The notes under the pieces are model-generated. The model searched no databases. It was not told where the DNA came from and saw only the letters and a program-made list of their open reading frames with translations. A program made the translations under genes and the position numbers. A stretch of DNA of 64,000 nt from DATAOG01 sp963753685 (lineage in GTDB: Bacteria; Pseudomonadota; Alphaproteobacteria; Geminicoccales; Geminicoccaceae): the NCBI GenBank assembly GCA_963753685.1, contig CAVWDE010000008.1, forward strand, positions 248,001 to 312,000, written 5' to 3'. Of the stretch, positions 8,244-17,647 are shown one piece after another; positions within the stretch are counted from its first letter, which is position 1; the number at the start of each line of letters is the position of its first letter.

Positions 8244-9206
8244 TTATTTGAGCAGAATGTTGCTGATTTCCCTAAGCTGGGTGCGCGCCCGCAGCAGAAA
8301 GAAGCCCTGCGATGCCAGGTGGCTGGGCAGGAACTGGCTGGCCGGAGCGCCGTTGACCACGATCCAGGGCTGCAGCGTCGCGGCCTCGCGGAAGCTTTGC
8401 AGCATCTGGGTCCAGGGTGCGCCCAGGTCGCGCTGCTTGATCACGTTGTCGAAGTCGCTGCCGAGCGCGCGCAGCAGCAGGTAGTAGGCGTAGAGGCGGC
8501 CTTTGTTGGCATAGAACAGGTCGTCGGCGCCGAAGTCGGGCCAGAAGCCCGAGCGCTCGGTGATCTCGTGGTCAAGCGCGGCGGACGCCGAGCCGAGGTC
8601 GGCGGCCATGCGGTCGATAGTCGCCTGCAGGTTGTCGGCGCGGGGCTCGAACACCGCCTTGCCCTGGGCGAGCCGCTGATTGTAGTCGCGGAGTGCGCGC
8701 ATCGCGCGGCGATACTGGGATTCCGCGCTCGCGGTCGGCCCGAACGAGGTCGACGGATCGAAGATCCAGGTGGTGCCTGGGTATTTCAGCAGGCCGGCCG
8801 CGGTGTTCACATCGGCATCGATCTCGCTCGAGCCGCGGGTGCGCGCGATCTGGTCGCCGAGCTCGAGCGTGAAGCGCGACAGCGCGGCGATGATGCCGAT
8901 CTGGAAGTTCGGCATGTTGTCGAGCAGGCTGCCGGGCATGAAGAACGGATCGTTGGCAACCCAGCGGTGGGTGTTGATCTCGCGATCGATCAGATCGGCG
9001 GCCACCGCCACGCTCTTGCTGCCGCCCTCGGGCGCCGAGCTCTGCAGCCCGAAATCGGGGTCGTCGTCGATCTTACTGAGCCAGAGGGCGCCGCCGACAT
9101 AATAGATCGCCAGCAGCGCCAGCAGGCCGAGGCCGCCGATTCCGATCCGGCGCAGGATCCGGCCGCGCCGGCCAGGCTTGCTGCCGCTCAGCGTCTGCTC
9201 GACCAT
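8244..9206 (-). CDS. DUF2333 family membrane protein
   Basis: A 320-residue protein of unknown function (DUF2333). A basic N-terminus is followed by one transmembrane segment (about 20-42, IGIGGLGLLALLAIYYVGGA). The remaining 275 residues are probably periplasmic. I chose ATG 9206 because upstream in-frame sequence is low-complexity. Recognisable stretches are DREINTHRWVANDPFFMPG and FLPSHLASQGFFLLRARTQL. It is about 110 bp downstream of the cyclase gene on the same strand and may belong to that unit. No catalytic motif is visible. Confidence 0.85.
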   Translation of the reverse strand: MVEQTLSGSKPGRRGRILRRIGIGGLGLLALLAIYYVGGALWLSKIDDDPDFGLQSSAPEGGSKSVAVAADLIDREINTHRWVANDPFFMPGSLLDNMPNFQIGIIAALSRFTLELGDQIARTRGSSEIDADVNTAAGLLKYPGTTWIFDPSTSFGPTASAESQYRRAMRALRDYNQRLAQGKAVFEPRADNLQATIDRMAADLGSASAALDHEITERSGFWPDFGADDLFYANKGRLYAYYLLLRALGSDFDNVIKQRDLGAPWTQMLQSFREAATLQPWIVVNGAPASQFLPSHLASQGFFLLRARTQLREISNILLK

Positions 9207-9313
9207 GTCGACTCCAGGTTGGCGGGAAAGGGCGCTCCGTAAACCATGTTGGTGGTCGGACCGTTCCGTCAATCTGCAGCCGTCGCCGGCCGGCCACTGC
9301 CAGCGGGGGCGGA

Positions 9314-10387
9314 TCAAGCCGTCACAGTCGCCAGAAAGGCGGCCCGGTCGGTCTGGTTGGCGATGCTGGCGCCGAGCCGGGCGTAGAAATCCGGGCGGTC
9401 GGTGGCCGCCCGGGCGGCCTTCCTGACCAGGATGCCGGCAAGCGGCCCGATATACTGCGCCAGCCGGTGCTCGGCCGCGCTCAGCTCCGCCTCACTCAGT
9501 TTCAGCTCGCCCGATGGTGCCACCGCCGCCGGCACTGGCTCGCGCCGGACGCCGGCCGGTGCCTGTGCCTCGGACCGGCTCCCTACCGGCGCGGCAGCGA
9601 GAAAGGAGGCGCGATCGGCGGGGTCCGGGATCGCCGCGGCGATCGCGTTGCAGAGCTCGCCGACCGAGCGCGCAGATTCCGCCGCCCGCCGGACGATGAC
9701 CCGCGCGAGCGGGCCGATATAGCGCGCCAGGCGGCCCTCCTCCGCGGCCAGCAATGCGGCCGGCAGCGCTCCGGCGAAGCTGTCGGTCGGCGCGCCCGCC
9801 GGCGCCGCCTCAGCGCTTGGCTCGTCGGCACCGGCGCTCGCCGGCACGCCGGAATGCAGGCTGAAGGCGTACAGCTGGTGCTCGCGGACATGCTTGTCGC
9901 GCTTGCTGCCCATATAGCGGAACAGGCGCTCGTTGCCCTCCCTGAGGCGCGCCACGACCTCGTAGTAGGAGCGCGACACCAGGATCTCGCCGACCTCGGC
10001 GAAGCTCATGATCCGCTGGGCGACGTTGACCCCGTCGCCGACCACGTTGGTCCGGCCGTTGAGGTCGGTGACCAGCTTGATCGGCCCGAGATTGATGCCG
10101 GTGCGCAGCTCCTGCGCGGCGGCGCCCGTCGTCTTGCGAATCGCGTCGTTGATCGCGGTCGCGGCGAACAACGCGTCCTCGGGATCGCCGAGGAAGCAGA
10201 TCGCGGCGCCATCGCCGGTATCGAGGATCACCCGCTCCTGCGGCGCGATCGCGGCCACCGCCTCCGCGATCACCGCATTCAGCCTGGCCTTCATCGCCAG
10301 CTGCAGCGAGTCCGGCGCCTCGGAATAGCGGACGATGTCGATGAACACGATGCTGCAGATGATCGTCCGACCGGCCTGCTCGACCAT
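9314..10387 (-). CDS. Class III adenylate/guanylate cyclase with duplicated C-terminal module
   Basis: A 357-residue soluble protein. Residues 8-165 form a class III cyclase catalytic domain. FIDIVRYSE and DTGDGAAICF supply the two metal-binding aspartates, and GDGVNVAQRIMS supplies the Asn/Arg transition-state pair. Nothing hydrophobic suggests membrane anchoring. After a Pro/Ala linker come two copies of a module of about 50 residues: LARYIGPLARVIVRRAA ... RASFLAA and LAQYIGPLAGILVRKAA ... RAAFLAT. This resembles the DUF8082-type module found at the C-termini of some signalling proteins. The gene starts 11 bp after the heme/HAMP gene stop, so they are probably one operon and one pathway. 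Whether the product is cAMP or cGMP cannot be told. Confidence 0.88.
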   Translation of the reverse strand: MVEQAGRTIICSIVFIDIVRYSEAPDSLQLAMKARLNAVIAEAVAAIAPQERVILDTGDGAAICFLGDPEDALFAATAINDAIRKTTGAAAQELRTGINLGPIKLVTDLNGRTNVVGDGVNVAQRIMSFAEVGEILVSRSYYEVVARLREGNERLFRYMGSKRDKHVREHQLYAFSLHSGVPASAGADEPSAEAAPAGAPTDSFAGALPAALLAAEEGRLARYIGPLARVIVRRAAESARSVGELCNAIAAAIPDPADRASFLAAAPVGSRSEAQAPAGVRREPVPAAVAPSGELKLSEAELSAAEHRLAQYIGPLAGILVRKAARAATDRPDFYARLGASIANQTDRAAFLATVTA

Positions 10388-10398
10388 GCGGGCTATCC

Positions 10399-11271
10399 CT
10401 AGCTCTCGATCATCTTGATCGCCTGCTCCAGGCTCCGGCGCATCCGGTTGAAGGACACCGCGAGCCGGCCGATCTCGTCCCGGCGCGCCTCCGGGAACTC
10501 GGCGACCCCGAAATCACCGGTGCTCACCTGGTCGGCCGCGACCGACAGGTCGGTGACCGGTTTGATCACCGTCCGGGTCAGCACCAGGTTGAGCACCACG
10601 TACAACACCACGAACAGCCCGCAAAGGGACGCCATGAAGCTATAAAAGGTCCGCAACGCCCGCGCCTGCGGCACCGACATCGGCACCGATACGATCTGGG
10701 CGCCGACGATGTCATTGAGCTTCCAGCCGAAACCGTTGTCGTTGCCGTACAGCGCCAGCATCGAGGCCGGCGCGGCCGCCGGCGTGCTGTGGCAGCTAAG
10801 GCAGGGCTCGCTGGTGATCTTGATCGGGCTCGCGATGTACAAGGACGGGCCGCCCGGGGTCGACCGGATGCCGCTCAGCACGCTGTGATCCGGATCGCGT
10901 TTGAACTCCTGGACCAGGTCGGCCTCCCAGGCGACCGCGCGATCGCGCGGATTGGTCGGGTTGAGGGTCGCCTCCTTGTAGAAGAAATCGCGGTACTCAT
11001 CGGGCAGCGCGCCGAGCGTCTGGGTCGCGGCATAGGCGGGCACCGTCTGCGGCAGGAAGGTGTCTTTCAGCTGGCTGGCGAGCAGTGGCTTGATCTCGTT
11101 CACGGTGTAGCTGCGAAACGCCCGCGCGGCCTGGATCATCAGATTGGCGGTATGGACCACCTCCTCGCGCGCGTTCCGTTGCAGCAGGTTGTAGGAGACC
11201 AGACCCGAGATCAGGAGGCCGAGCGCGAACACCGCGGTCAGGATGAGGTTGAAGCGAAGCCTGAGACCCAT
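10399..11271 (-). CDS. Periplasmic DUF3365 heme-c sensor with C-terminal HAMP
   Basis: A 290-residue membrane receptor without an output domain. TM1 is at about 8-28. The periplasmic domain (about 30-205) is of the Tll0287/DUF3365 type, carrying one CLSCH heme-c attachment motif at about 157-161. TM2 is at about 210-232. A HAMP domain (about 233-285, TRTVIKPVTDLSVAADQVSTGD) runs almost to the C-terminus. It would need another protein to carry a signal onward, and the cyclase encoded 11 bp downstream is the natural candidate. A redox or gas ligand at the heme is inferred from the family. The ccm genes 6 kb away would supply heme attachment. Confidence 0.88.
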   Translation of the reverse strand: MGLRLRFNLILTAVFALGLLISGLVSYNLLQRNAREEVVHTANLMIQAARAFRSYTVNEIKPLLASQLKDTFLPQTVPAYAATQTLGALPDEYRDFFYKEATLNPTNPRDRAVAWEADLVQEFKRDPDHSVLSGIRSTPGGPSLYIASPIKITSEPCLSCHSTPAAAPASMLALYGNDNGFGWKLNDIVGAQIVSVPMSVPQARALRTFYSFMASLCGLFVVLYVVLNLVLTRTVIKPVTDLSVAADQVSTGDFGVAEFPEARRDEIGRLAVSFNRMRRSLEQAIKMIES

Positions 11272-11331
11272 GCGGTGACGTTCTCCTCGAGCGGCTCGCG
11301 GCGCGGCGATCGTGACAGCGCGGAATCGACG

Positions 11332-12327
11332 CTAGCGCGGCAGGAAGCCCACCAGGTCGTAGATCCGGGCGAGGTTGTCGGCAGCCATCGCCTCGGCCCG
11401 CTCGGCGCCCTGGCGCAGCACCTGGTCGATGTGGTCGGGGGCGGCCATCAGGCGGCGCATCTCCTGGGTCACCGGCGCGAGCTTGGCGACCGCCAGATCG
11501 GCGAGCTCGGCCTTGAAGGCGGCGAACGACGCCTCCGCGAAGCGCGCCTCGACCTCGCTCTGCGGCTGATCGGCGAGCGCGCCGTAGATCGCCAGGAGAT
11601 TGGCCGCCTCCGGCCGGTTCTCCGGGTCGTAGGTGAGACCCATCTGGCTGTCCGACTTGGCGCGCCGGATCTTCAGCGCGATCGTATCGGCGTCGTCGGT
11701 GAGATTGATCCGCGACTGATCGCTGGGGTCCGAGCTGCTCATCTTCTTCTGGCCGTCACGGAGGCTCATCACGCGGGTCGCGGCGCCGAAGATCAAGGGC
11801 TCGGGAAGTGGGAAAAAATCGGTCTCGTAGCGCCGGTTGAAGGCGCCCGCGATGTCGCGCGACAACTCCAGATGTTGCTTCTGGTCCTCGCCGACCGGCA
11901 CGTGGGTCGCCCGGTAGGCCAGGATGTCGGCCGCCATCAGCACCGGATAGACGTAGAGCCCGGTCAGCGCCTGGTCGCGCTGCTTGCCGGCCTTGTCCTT
12001 GAACTGGGTCATCCGGTTCAGCCAGCCGAGCGGCGTGACGCAGCTGAACACCCAGGCGAGCTGGGTGTGGGCCGGCACGTGGCTCTGGACGAAGATCGTG
12101 GTCTGCGCGGGATCGAGCCCGGACGCCAGAAATCCGGCCGCGACCTCGATGGTCTTGGCGCGCAACGCGGCGGGCTCCTGCGGCACCGTGATCGCGTGCA
12201 GATCGACGATGCAGTAGATCGCCTCGTACTCGCCCTGCAGCCGCACCCAGTTGCGGATCGCGCCCAGATAGTTGCCGAGGTGCAGGTTGCCGCTCGGCTG
12301 CACGCCGGAGAAGATCCGCCCTTGCAT
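11332..12327 (-). CDS. trpS: Tryptophanyl-tRNA synthetase
   Basis: A 331-residue class I aminoacyl-tRNA synthetase charging tRNA-Trp. The HIGH-like signature is PSGNLHLGN at about 10-18. The KMSKS-like loop is KKMSSSDPSDQSRINL at about 195-210. Length and the ending DLVGFLPR are typical. It lies 62 bp downstream of murJ on the same strand in the trpS-murJ-glnD arrangement. Confidence 0.97.
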   Translation of the reverse strand: MQGRIFSGVQPSGNLHLGNYLGAIRNWVRLQGEYEAIYCIVDLHAITVPQEPAALRAKTIEVAAGFLASGLDPAQTTIFVQSHVPAHTQLAWVFSCVTPLGWLNRMTQFKDKAGKQRDQALTGLYVYPVLMAADILAYRATHVPVGEDQKQHLELSRDIAGAFNRRYETDFFPLPEPLIFGAATRVMSLRDGQKKMSSSDPSDQSRINLTDDADTIALKIRRAKSDSQMGLTYDPENRPEAANLLAIYGALADQPQSEVEARFAEASFAAFKAELADLAVAKLAPVTQEMRRLMAAPDHIDQVLRQGAERAEAMAADNLARIYDLVGFLPR

Positions 12328-12389
12328 GGCCCGCCTTCGTTCGTTCCCGGATGGATGTGCGGGGAGTTATCGGGATGGCGGGCCGGACG

Positions 12390-13971
12390 TCAAGCGCCGC
12401 GCCGGCCAAAGGCGCCTCTGAGCTCGCGGAAATCGAGGGCGCCGGAGACCTTGGCGAGCGCCAGGAAACCGCCGCCGCCGCCCGCGACCAGCAGGGCCAG
12501 GCCGAGCGTCGGCGGCACGGGAGCGAGCCAGCGCTGCGCGAGCCAGAGGCCGGCCGCCATGGCGAGCGAGGCGCTGACGATCCGCGGCAGGCGCCGCCTG
12601 AGGCGGGCATCGGGCTGGAGCAGCCCGTCGCGGCGCAGCAGCCAGGCGAGCAGGCCAGCGTTCAGCCAGGCCGAGAGCGCGGTCGCGAGCGCGATCCCGA
12701 CATGCGCGAGCGGCCACATCAGGGTGACCACGAACACCAGGTTGGCGGCCAGGCACACGAGCGCCACCTTGACCGGGGTCTTGGTGTCCTCGCGCGCGAA
12801 GAAGCCCGGCGCCAGCACCTTGATCAGCACGTAGGCGGGCAGGCCGGCAGCATAGGCGGCGAGCGCCCAGCTCGTTTTGAGGCTGTCCTCGGGGCCGAAG
12901 GCGCCGTGCTCGAACAGCACGTGGATGATCGGCCAGGCGAGCACGATCAGCGCCAGCGCCGCTGGCAAAGTGAGCAGCAGCGCGAGCTCGATCGCGAGGT
13001 TCTGGCTCTTCAGCGCGGCCGCGACCTCGCCCGCGCGCAGCTGGCGGGCGAGCAGCGGCAAGCAGCGCCGTGCCGACCGCGACCCCGATCACGCCGAGCG
13101 GTAGCTGGCTCAGGCGATCGGCGTAGTAGAGGTAGGAGACCGCGCCGGTCGGCAGCAGCGAGGCGAAGAAGATGTCGATCAGCACGCTGATCTGGGCGGC
13201 GCTGGCGCCGATCGCGCCCGGCACGATCAGCGCGAACAGGCGCCGGATCTCGGGGCTGATCCTCGGCCTGCGGAACGCCAGCGCCATGCCGGCCCGCCAG
13301 AGCGAGAAGCGCAGCCAGAGGAACTGGAGCAGGCCCGCGGCGGCCACGGACCAGGCGAGCGTATAGGCCGGCGCATCCAGCCAGACGATGGAGAGGCCCA
13401 GCGCCGTGATCATGGTGATGTTGAGCACGACCGGGCTCGCGGCGGCCGCCCCGAACAGGTTCATCGAGTTGAGCACGCCGCTCTGCAGCGCCACCAGCGA
13501 GATGAAGAGAATGTAGCAGAATGTGATCCGCGACAGCTCGACCGCGGCCGCGTAGCGCGGGTCGGGCGGCGCGAAGCCGGGCGTGAAGATCGTGATCAGC
13601 CAGGGCATCGCCGGGATCGCGAGCAGCACCAGCGGCACCAGGACGCCGACCAGCGCCGCCTGGGCCTGCTCGCCGAAGGCCTTGGCGACCTTGGGCCCGT
13701 CGGCCTCCAGCGTGCGCGCGAACATCGGCACGAAGCCGGCGTTGAAAGCGCCCTCCGCGAACAGGCGGCGGAGGAAGTTCGGCAGCTTGAAGGCAACGAA
13801 GAAGGCGTCCGCCAGCGGGCCGGCCCCAAGCACGTCGGCGACCAGGAGGTCGCGCACGAAGCCCAGTCCGCGCGACATCAGGGTCATCGAGCCGACGGTC
13901 GCGACCGCATGGACCAGCCGCCCGGGCGCGGTTTGCGCCGCCCCGGCGACGGCCGCCGGCTCAGCGGCCAC
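12390..13971 (-). CDS. murJ: Lipid II flippase MurJ, with one-base frameshift
   Basis: Peptidoglycan lipid II flippase of the MVF/MOP family with many hydrophobic helices. TLMSRGLGFVRDLLVADVLG and AFNAGFVPMFART are classic. The frame breaks at about 13060-13061. Upstream it reads IGVAVGTALL, and the true continuation PLLARQLRAGEV is in another frame. Removing one A from the AA at 13060-13061 gives GTALLPLLARQ and a 526-residue protein of normal length. MurJ is normally essential, so a sequencing or assembly error is likelier than a real null. It overlaps the end of glnD by 11 bp. Confidence 0.9.
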
Positions 13972-16798
13972 CGTCGGGCGCTCCCTGGCCAGGCTTGGCC
14001 GGCGCGCCGGTCAGCGCGGCGGTCAGCCGGCGCTGAAACTGGCGGATCTTGGGCGGCTGGGTGATCTTCAGCCCGAACACGTCCTTGACGTAGAACACGT
14101 CGACCACCCGCTCGCCGTAGGTGCTGATGTGGGCGCTCGAGATGCCCATGCCGAGGTCCTTGAGCGTCTTGGCGACGTCGTAGAGCAGGCCTGGGCGGTC
14201 GCGGCCGTTGAGCTCGAGCACGGTGTGAGTGCGGCTCGCGCCATTGTCGATCAGGACCCGCGGCTCGACCTCGAACACATCCGCCCGCTGGGGCAGGGAG
14301 CGGCGCCCGGCGAGGGTGCGATCGAGCGCGATCTCGCCGGCCAGCGCCCGCTCGACGTTGCGCCGGATGCGCTCCAACCGGGCCGGGTCGGCGACCGCGC
14401 CGCGGTCCTCGACGTTCTGGATGCCGAAGCTGTCGAGCGCCATGCCGTCGGTGGTGGTGAAGATCCGCGCGTCGACGATCGAGGCGCCGCTCAGCGCGAA
14501 CGCGCCCGCGACCTTCATGAACAGCCCCGGGTGGTCGGCCGCGAACAGCACGACCTCGGTGCGAGCCCGGAACTGATCGATCCGGAAGTCGAGGGTGAGC
14601 GGGCTCTTGGCGGCCTCGGCCCGGCGCACGAGCTCGGCGTGCCGGACCGAGGTCTCCAGGTCGAAGCTGAGCCAGTAGCGCGGGTCGTGGCGGGTGAGGA
14701 AGCGCTCGCGCTCGGCGGCCGGCCAGTCGGCCAGCGCCTCGGCCAGCGCCTGCCTGGCAGCCTCGATCCGGTCCCGCCGCCGCCCGCTCACGTCGCCGCC
14801 GGCGAGCGCGGCATCGGCCTCGTGGTAGAGATCGCGCAGCAGCTGGCCCTTCCAGCCGTTCCAGACGTTCGGCCCGACCGCCCGGATGTCGGCCGCGGTC
14901 AGCACGAGCAGCAGGCGCAGGCGCTCGGGGGACTGGATGACCTCGACCACGTCGCTGACCGTCTTCGGATCCTCGATGTCACGCTTGAAGGCGACCCGGC
15001 TGAGCAGGAGGTGATGGCGCACCAGCCAGCTGACGGTCTCGATCTGCTCGTCGCTGAGGCCGAGCCGCGGCCCGGTGCGCTGGACCAGGCGCGCGCCGAC
15101 CTCGGAATGATCGCCCGCCCGGCCCTTGCCGAGGTCGTGGAACAGGACCGCGACGTACAGCTCGGTCCGGGACAGGACCTTGGGCATCAGGCCGGTCGCC
15201 AGCGGCAGCTCGCCCTCGAGCTGGCCGGTCTCGATCTGATGCAGCATGCCGATCGCCCGGATCGTGTGCTCGTCGATCGTGTAGACGTGGTAGAGGCTGT
15301 GCTCCATCTGGGCGACCACGCGCCCGAACTCGGGCAGGAAACGGCCGAGCAGGCCGACCTCGTTCATCCGTCGCAGGGTGGTCGCCGGGTCCCTGCGCGA
15401 GGTCAGCATCTTCAGGAACAGCTCGTTGGCGGCCCGGCTCTCGCGCAGCCCGACGTCGACCCGCCGCAGGCTCTGGGTGACCGCCCGCCAGGCCTCCGGG
15501 TGGATGTCGAGATCGCGCTCCTGGGCCAGGTGGAACAGCCGCAGCATGGCGACCGGCTCGCGCTCGAACAGATCCGGGGTCGCCGGCATGATCCGCCCAC
15601 CCTGGATGACCATGCCGTCGACCCGCCTCCGGCCGAAGCCGAGCCGGGCGAGGCCCAGGCGTGGCCGGCGCCGGTGCTGCTCCTCGAGCGCGGCGCAGAA
15701 GATCCGGGTCAGCGCGCCGACCTCCTTGGCGACCAGGTAGTAGTGCTTCATGAAGCGCTCGACGCTGCTCGACGCCCGGCGCTCGCGATAGCCCATGCGG
15801 CGCGCGACCTCGGGCTGGAGATCGAAGGTCAGGCGCTCCTCCGGGCGCCCGGCGAGGAAATGCAGATGGCAGCGCACGGTCCACAGGAACCGGCGCGCCT
15901 TGCCGAACTGGCGCAGCGTCGCCTGGTTCAGCACGCCGTGGGTGACCAGCTCGGCCGGATCGTCGATCCGGTAGAGAAAGCGGCCGAGCCAGAACAGGGT
16001 CTGCAGGTCTCTCAGGCCGCCCTTGCCCTCCTTGACGTTCGGCTCGAGCAGGTAGCGGCTGTCGCCGGTGCGCTGATGGCGGGTATCACGCTCGGCGAGC
16101 TTGGCCTCGACGAACACCCGGCCGCGGCCCTCGACGACCTCGGCCTCGAAGCGGGTCGCGAAGGCGTCGAACACCGCCCGCTCGCCCCACAGGAAACGCG
16201 CCTCGAGCAGGCTCGTGCAGATCTGCAGGTCGGTCCGGGCCAGCCGCAGGCAGTCGTCGACCGAGCGGGTCGCCTGGCCGACTTTGAGGCCGAGATCCCA
16301 GAGCCGGTAGAGCGAGAACTCGATCATCTGCTCGATGTGCGGGGTGCGCTTGTAGGGGTGCAGGAACAGAAGGTCGACATCGGAATAGGGCGCCAGCTCG
16401 GCGCGGCCGTAGCCGCCGACCGCGGCGACCGCCAGACGTTCGCCGGCGGTCGGATTGGCCATCCGGAAGACGCGCGCGTGGGCGAAGTCGAGCAGGCCGC
16501 GCAGCAAGGCGTCGATCAGCCGGCAGCGGCCGTAGACCACCGCCTCGGCGTTGTTGTCGGCCTCGAACTGGTGGCGGAGCCCCGTCTGGTGGCGGTCCAG
16601 CCACTCCTTCAGCCGGGGCAGCAGGACGGTCTGGTCGGCGCCGTCGACCGCGCCGAGCAGGCCGTCGACCTCGCGCGCGAGAGCGGCCGGCGCGGGCAGC
16701 AGGACAACCGGCGCCGGCGCGCCTGGCAGATCAATCTGGACGGCGAAGGTCATCCGCGCTTCATACCCCGAATGCCCGGGTCCGACCAGATCGGGCAA
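13961..16798 (-). CDS. glnD: PII uridylyltransferase/uridylyl-removing enzyme
   Basis: Bifunctional nitrogen sensor that uridylylates PII proteins when glutamine is low and removes UMP when it is high. It has 945 residues. The nucleotidyltransferase motif GGYGRAELAPYSDVDLLFL is near 130. The HD hydrolase domain has VAVLFHDLGKGRAGDHSEVG near 550. Two ACT domains follow, LFAADHPGLFMKVAGAFALS near 760 and LNGRDRPGLLYDVAKTLKDL near 870. The start could be 16798 or the internal Met at 16753 (MTFAVQIDLP). It is divergent from ccmD. Functionally it connects to amtB at the far end of the window. Confidence 0.96.
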   Translation of the reverse strand: MPDLVGPGHSGYEARMTFAVQIDLPGAPAPVVLLPAPAALAREVDGLLGAVDGADQTVLLPRLKEWLDRHQTGLRHQFEADNNAEAVVYGRCRLIDALLRGLLDFAHARVFRMANPTAGERLAVAAVGGYGRAELAPYSDVDLLFLHPYKRTPHIEQMIEFSLYRLWDLGLKVGQATRSVDDCLRLARTDLQICTSLLEARFLWGERAVFDAFATRFEAEVVEGRGRVFVEAKLAERDTRHQRTGDSRYLLEPNVKEGKGGLRDLQTLFWLGRFLYRIDDPAELVTHGVLNQATLRQFGKARRFLWTVRCHLHFLAGRPEERLTFDLQPEVARRMGYRERRASSSVERFMKHYYLVAKEVGALTRIFCAALEEQHRRRPRLGLARLGFGRRRVDGMVIQGGRIMPATPDLFEREPVAMLRLFHLAQERDLDIHPEAWRAVTQSLRRVDVGLRESRAANELFLKMLTSRRDPATTLRRMNEVGLLGRFLPEFGRVVAQMEHSLYHVYTIDEHTIRAIGMLHQIETGQLEGELPLATGLMPKVLSRTELYVAVLFHDLGKGRAGDHSEVGARLVQRTGPRLGLSDEQIETVSWLVRHHLLLSRVAFKRDIEDPKTVSDVVEVIQSPERLRLLLVLTAADIRAVGPNVWNGWKGQLLRDLYHEADAALAGGDVSGRRRDRIEAARQALAEALADWPAAERERFLTRHDPRYWLSFDLETSVRHAELVRRAEAAKSPLTLDFRIDQFRARTEVVLFAADHPGLFMKVAGAFALSGASIVDARIFTTTDGMALDSFGIQNVEDRGAVADPARLERIRRNVERALAGEIALDRTLAGRRSLPQRADVFEVEPRVLIDNGASRTHTVLELNGRDRPGLLYDVAKTLKDLGMGISSAHISTYGERVVDVFYVKDVFGLKITQPPKIRQFQRRLTAALTGAPAKPGQGAPDGGR

Positions 16799-16910
16799 GG
16801 CAGCTTAGTCCGGGGCGCGTGAATGCGTCGTTGCATGGCGGTGGGCAGGGCCGCCAATTCGCGCTATCTGATGGCCGGGATGGCGTGACGCTGGCCCCGG
16901 GAGCGGACGG

Positions 16911-17159
16911 TTGAGCGACTTCTTCGCGATGGGCGGCTACGCGGCCTTCGTCTGGCCGGCGTTCGGCTTTGCCGCGCTGGTGCTGATCGGCCTGCTGGCG
17001 CAGAGCTGGTGGACGGCGCGCCGGCGCGAGGCGGAGCTTGAGCAGCTACGCCGGGTCGTGCGGCCGCGTGCGGCCAGCCGGCCGCGCCTGCGTCCGGTGG
17101 TCCCGCCGGGTGCAGAGCTCGCCTCCGATGCCGGCGGTCAGGCCGGCGAGCGGGCCTGA
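16911..17159 (+). CDS. ccmD: Heme exporter protein CcmD
   Basis: An 82-residue single-pass membrane protein (TM about 14-33, FVWPAFGFAALVLIGLLAQS) with a typical N-terminus MSDFFAMGGYAAFVWPAFG. CcmD helps release holo-CcmE from the CcmABC complex. The start is TTG at 16911, preceded by GGGAGCGGA. The C-terminal tail is longer and more basic than usual. Its stop overlaps the ccmE start. ccmA, ccmB and ccmC are not upstream; glnD is, on the other strand. Confidence 0.85.
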   Translation: MSDFFAMGGYAAFVWPAFGFAALVLIGLLAQSWWTARRREAELEQLRRVVRPRAASRPRLRPVVPPGAELASDAGGQAGERA

Positions 17160-17647
17160 TGCGCCTGCGCAAGCGCCAGCGGCTGATCCTGGTGGCGGCA
17201 TTGCTGGTCCTGCTCGGCGGTGCGACCGGCCTGGTGGTCCTGGCCTTCTCGGACAGCATCGCCTTCTTCGTCACCCCGACCGACATCGCAACTGGGCGGA
17301 TCGACCCCGGCCAGCGCTTCCGGCTCGGCGGCCTGGTCGTGCCGGGCAGCGTCGATCGGAGCGCGGCCGACGGCACGGTGCGCTTCGCGCTGACCGACCG
17401 GGTCCACGAGGTGAAGGTGCGCTACCGCGGCCTCCTGCCGGACCTGTTCCGCGAGGGCCAGGGCATCGTCGCCCAGGGCAGCATCGATGGCGGCGGGGTG
17501 TTCGTCGCCAGCGAGGTGCTGGCCAAGCACGACGAGAAGTACATGCCGCCTGAGGTCGCCAACGCCTTGAAGGCGGCGGGCCGCTGGCGCGAGGGCGAGA
17601 CCGCCCAGGAAGCCGCGGCGGCAGCCAAGCCCGGGGACACTCGATGA
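17159..17647 (+). CDS. ccmE: Cytochrome c maturation heme chaperone CcmE
   Basis: A 162-residue periplasmic heme chaperone with an N-terminal membrane anchor (about 9-29) and an OB-fold domain. The covalent heme-binding His and the downstream Tyr are in AKHDEKYMPPEV near 127-138 (HxxxY). FRLGGLVVPGSV and VRYRGLLPDLFREGQG are conserved strands. Both ends overlap their neighbours (ccmD, ccmF), which indicates translational coupling. Confidence 0.96.
   Translation: MRLRKRQRLILVAALLVLLGGATGLVVLAFSDSIAFFVTPTDIATGRIDPGQRFRLGGLVVPGSVDRSAADGTVRFALTDRVHEVKVRYRGLLPDLFREGQGIVAQGSIDGGGVFVASEVLAKHDEKYMPPEVANALKAAGRWREGETAQEAAAAAKPGDTR

Noticed and set aside
13583..16822. Very long open frame on the plus strand opposite glnD
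   Set aside because: It is antisense to a clear glnD. High GC content keeps stops rare, and its Arg/Gly/Asp-rich translation matches no family.
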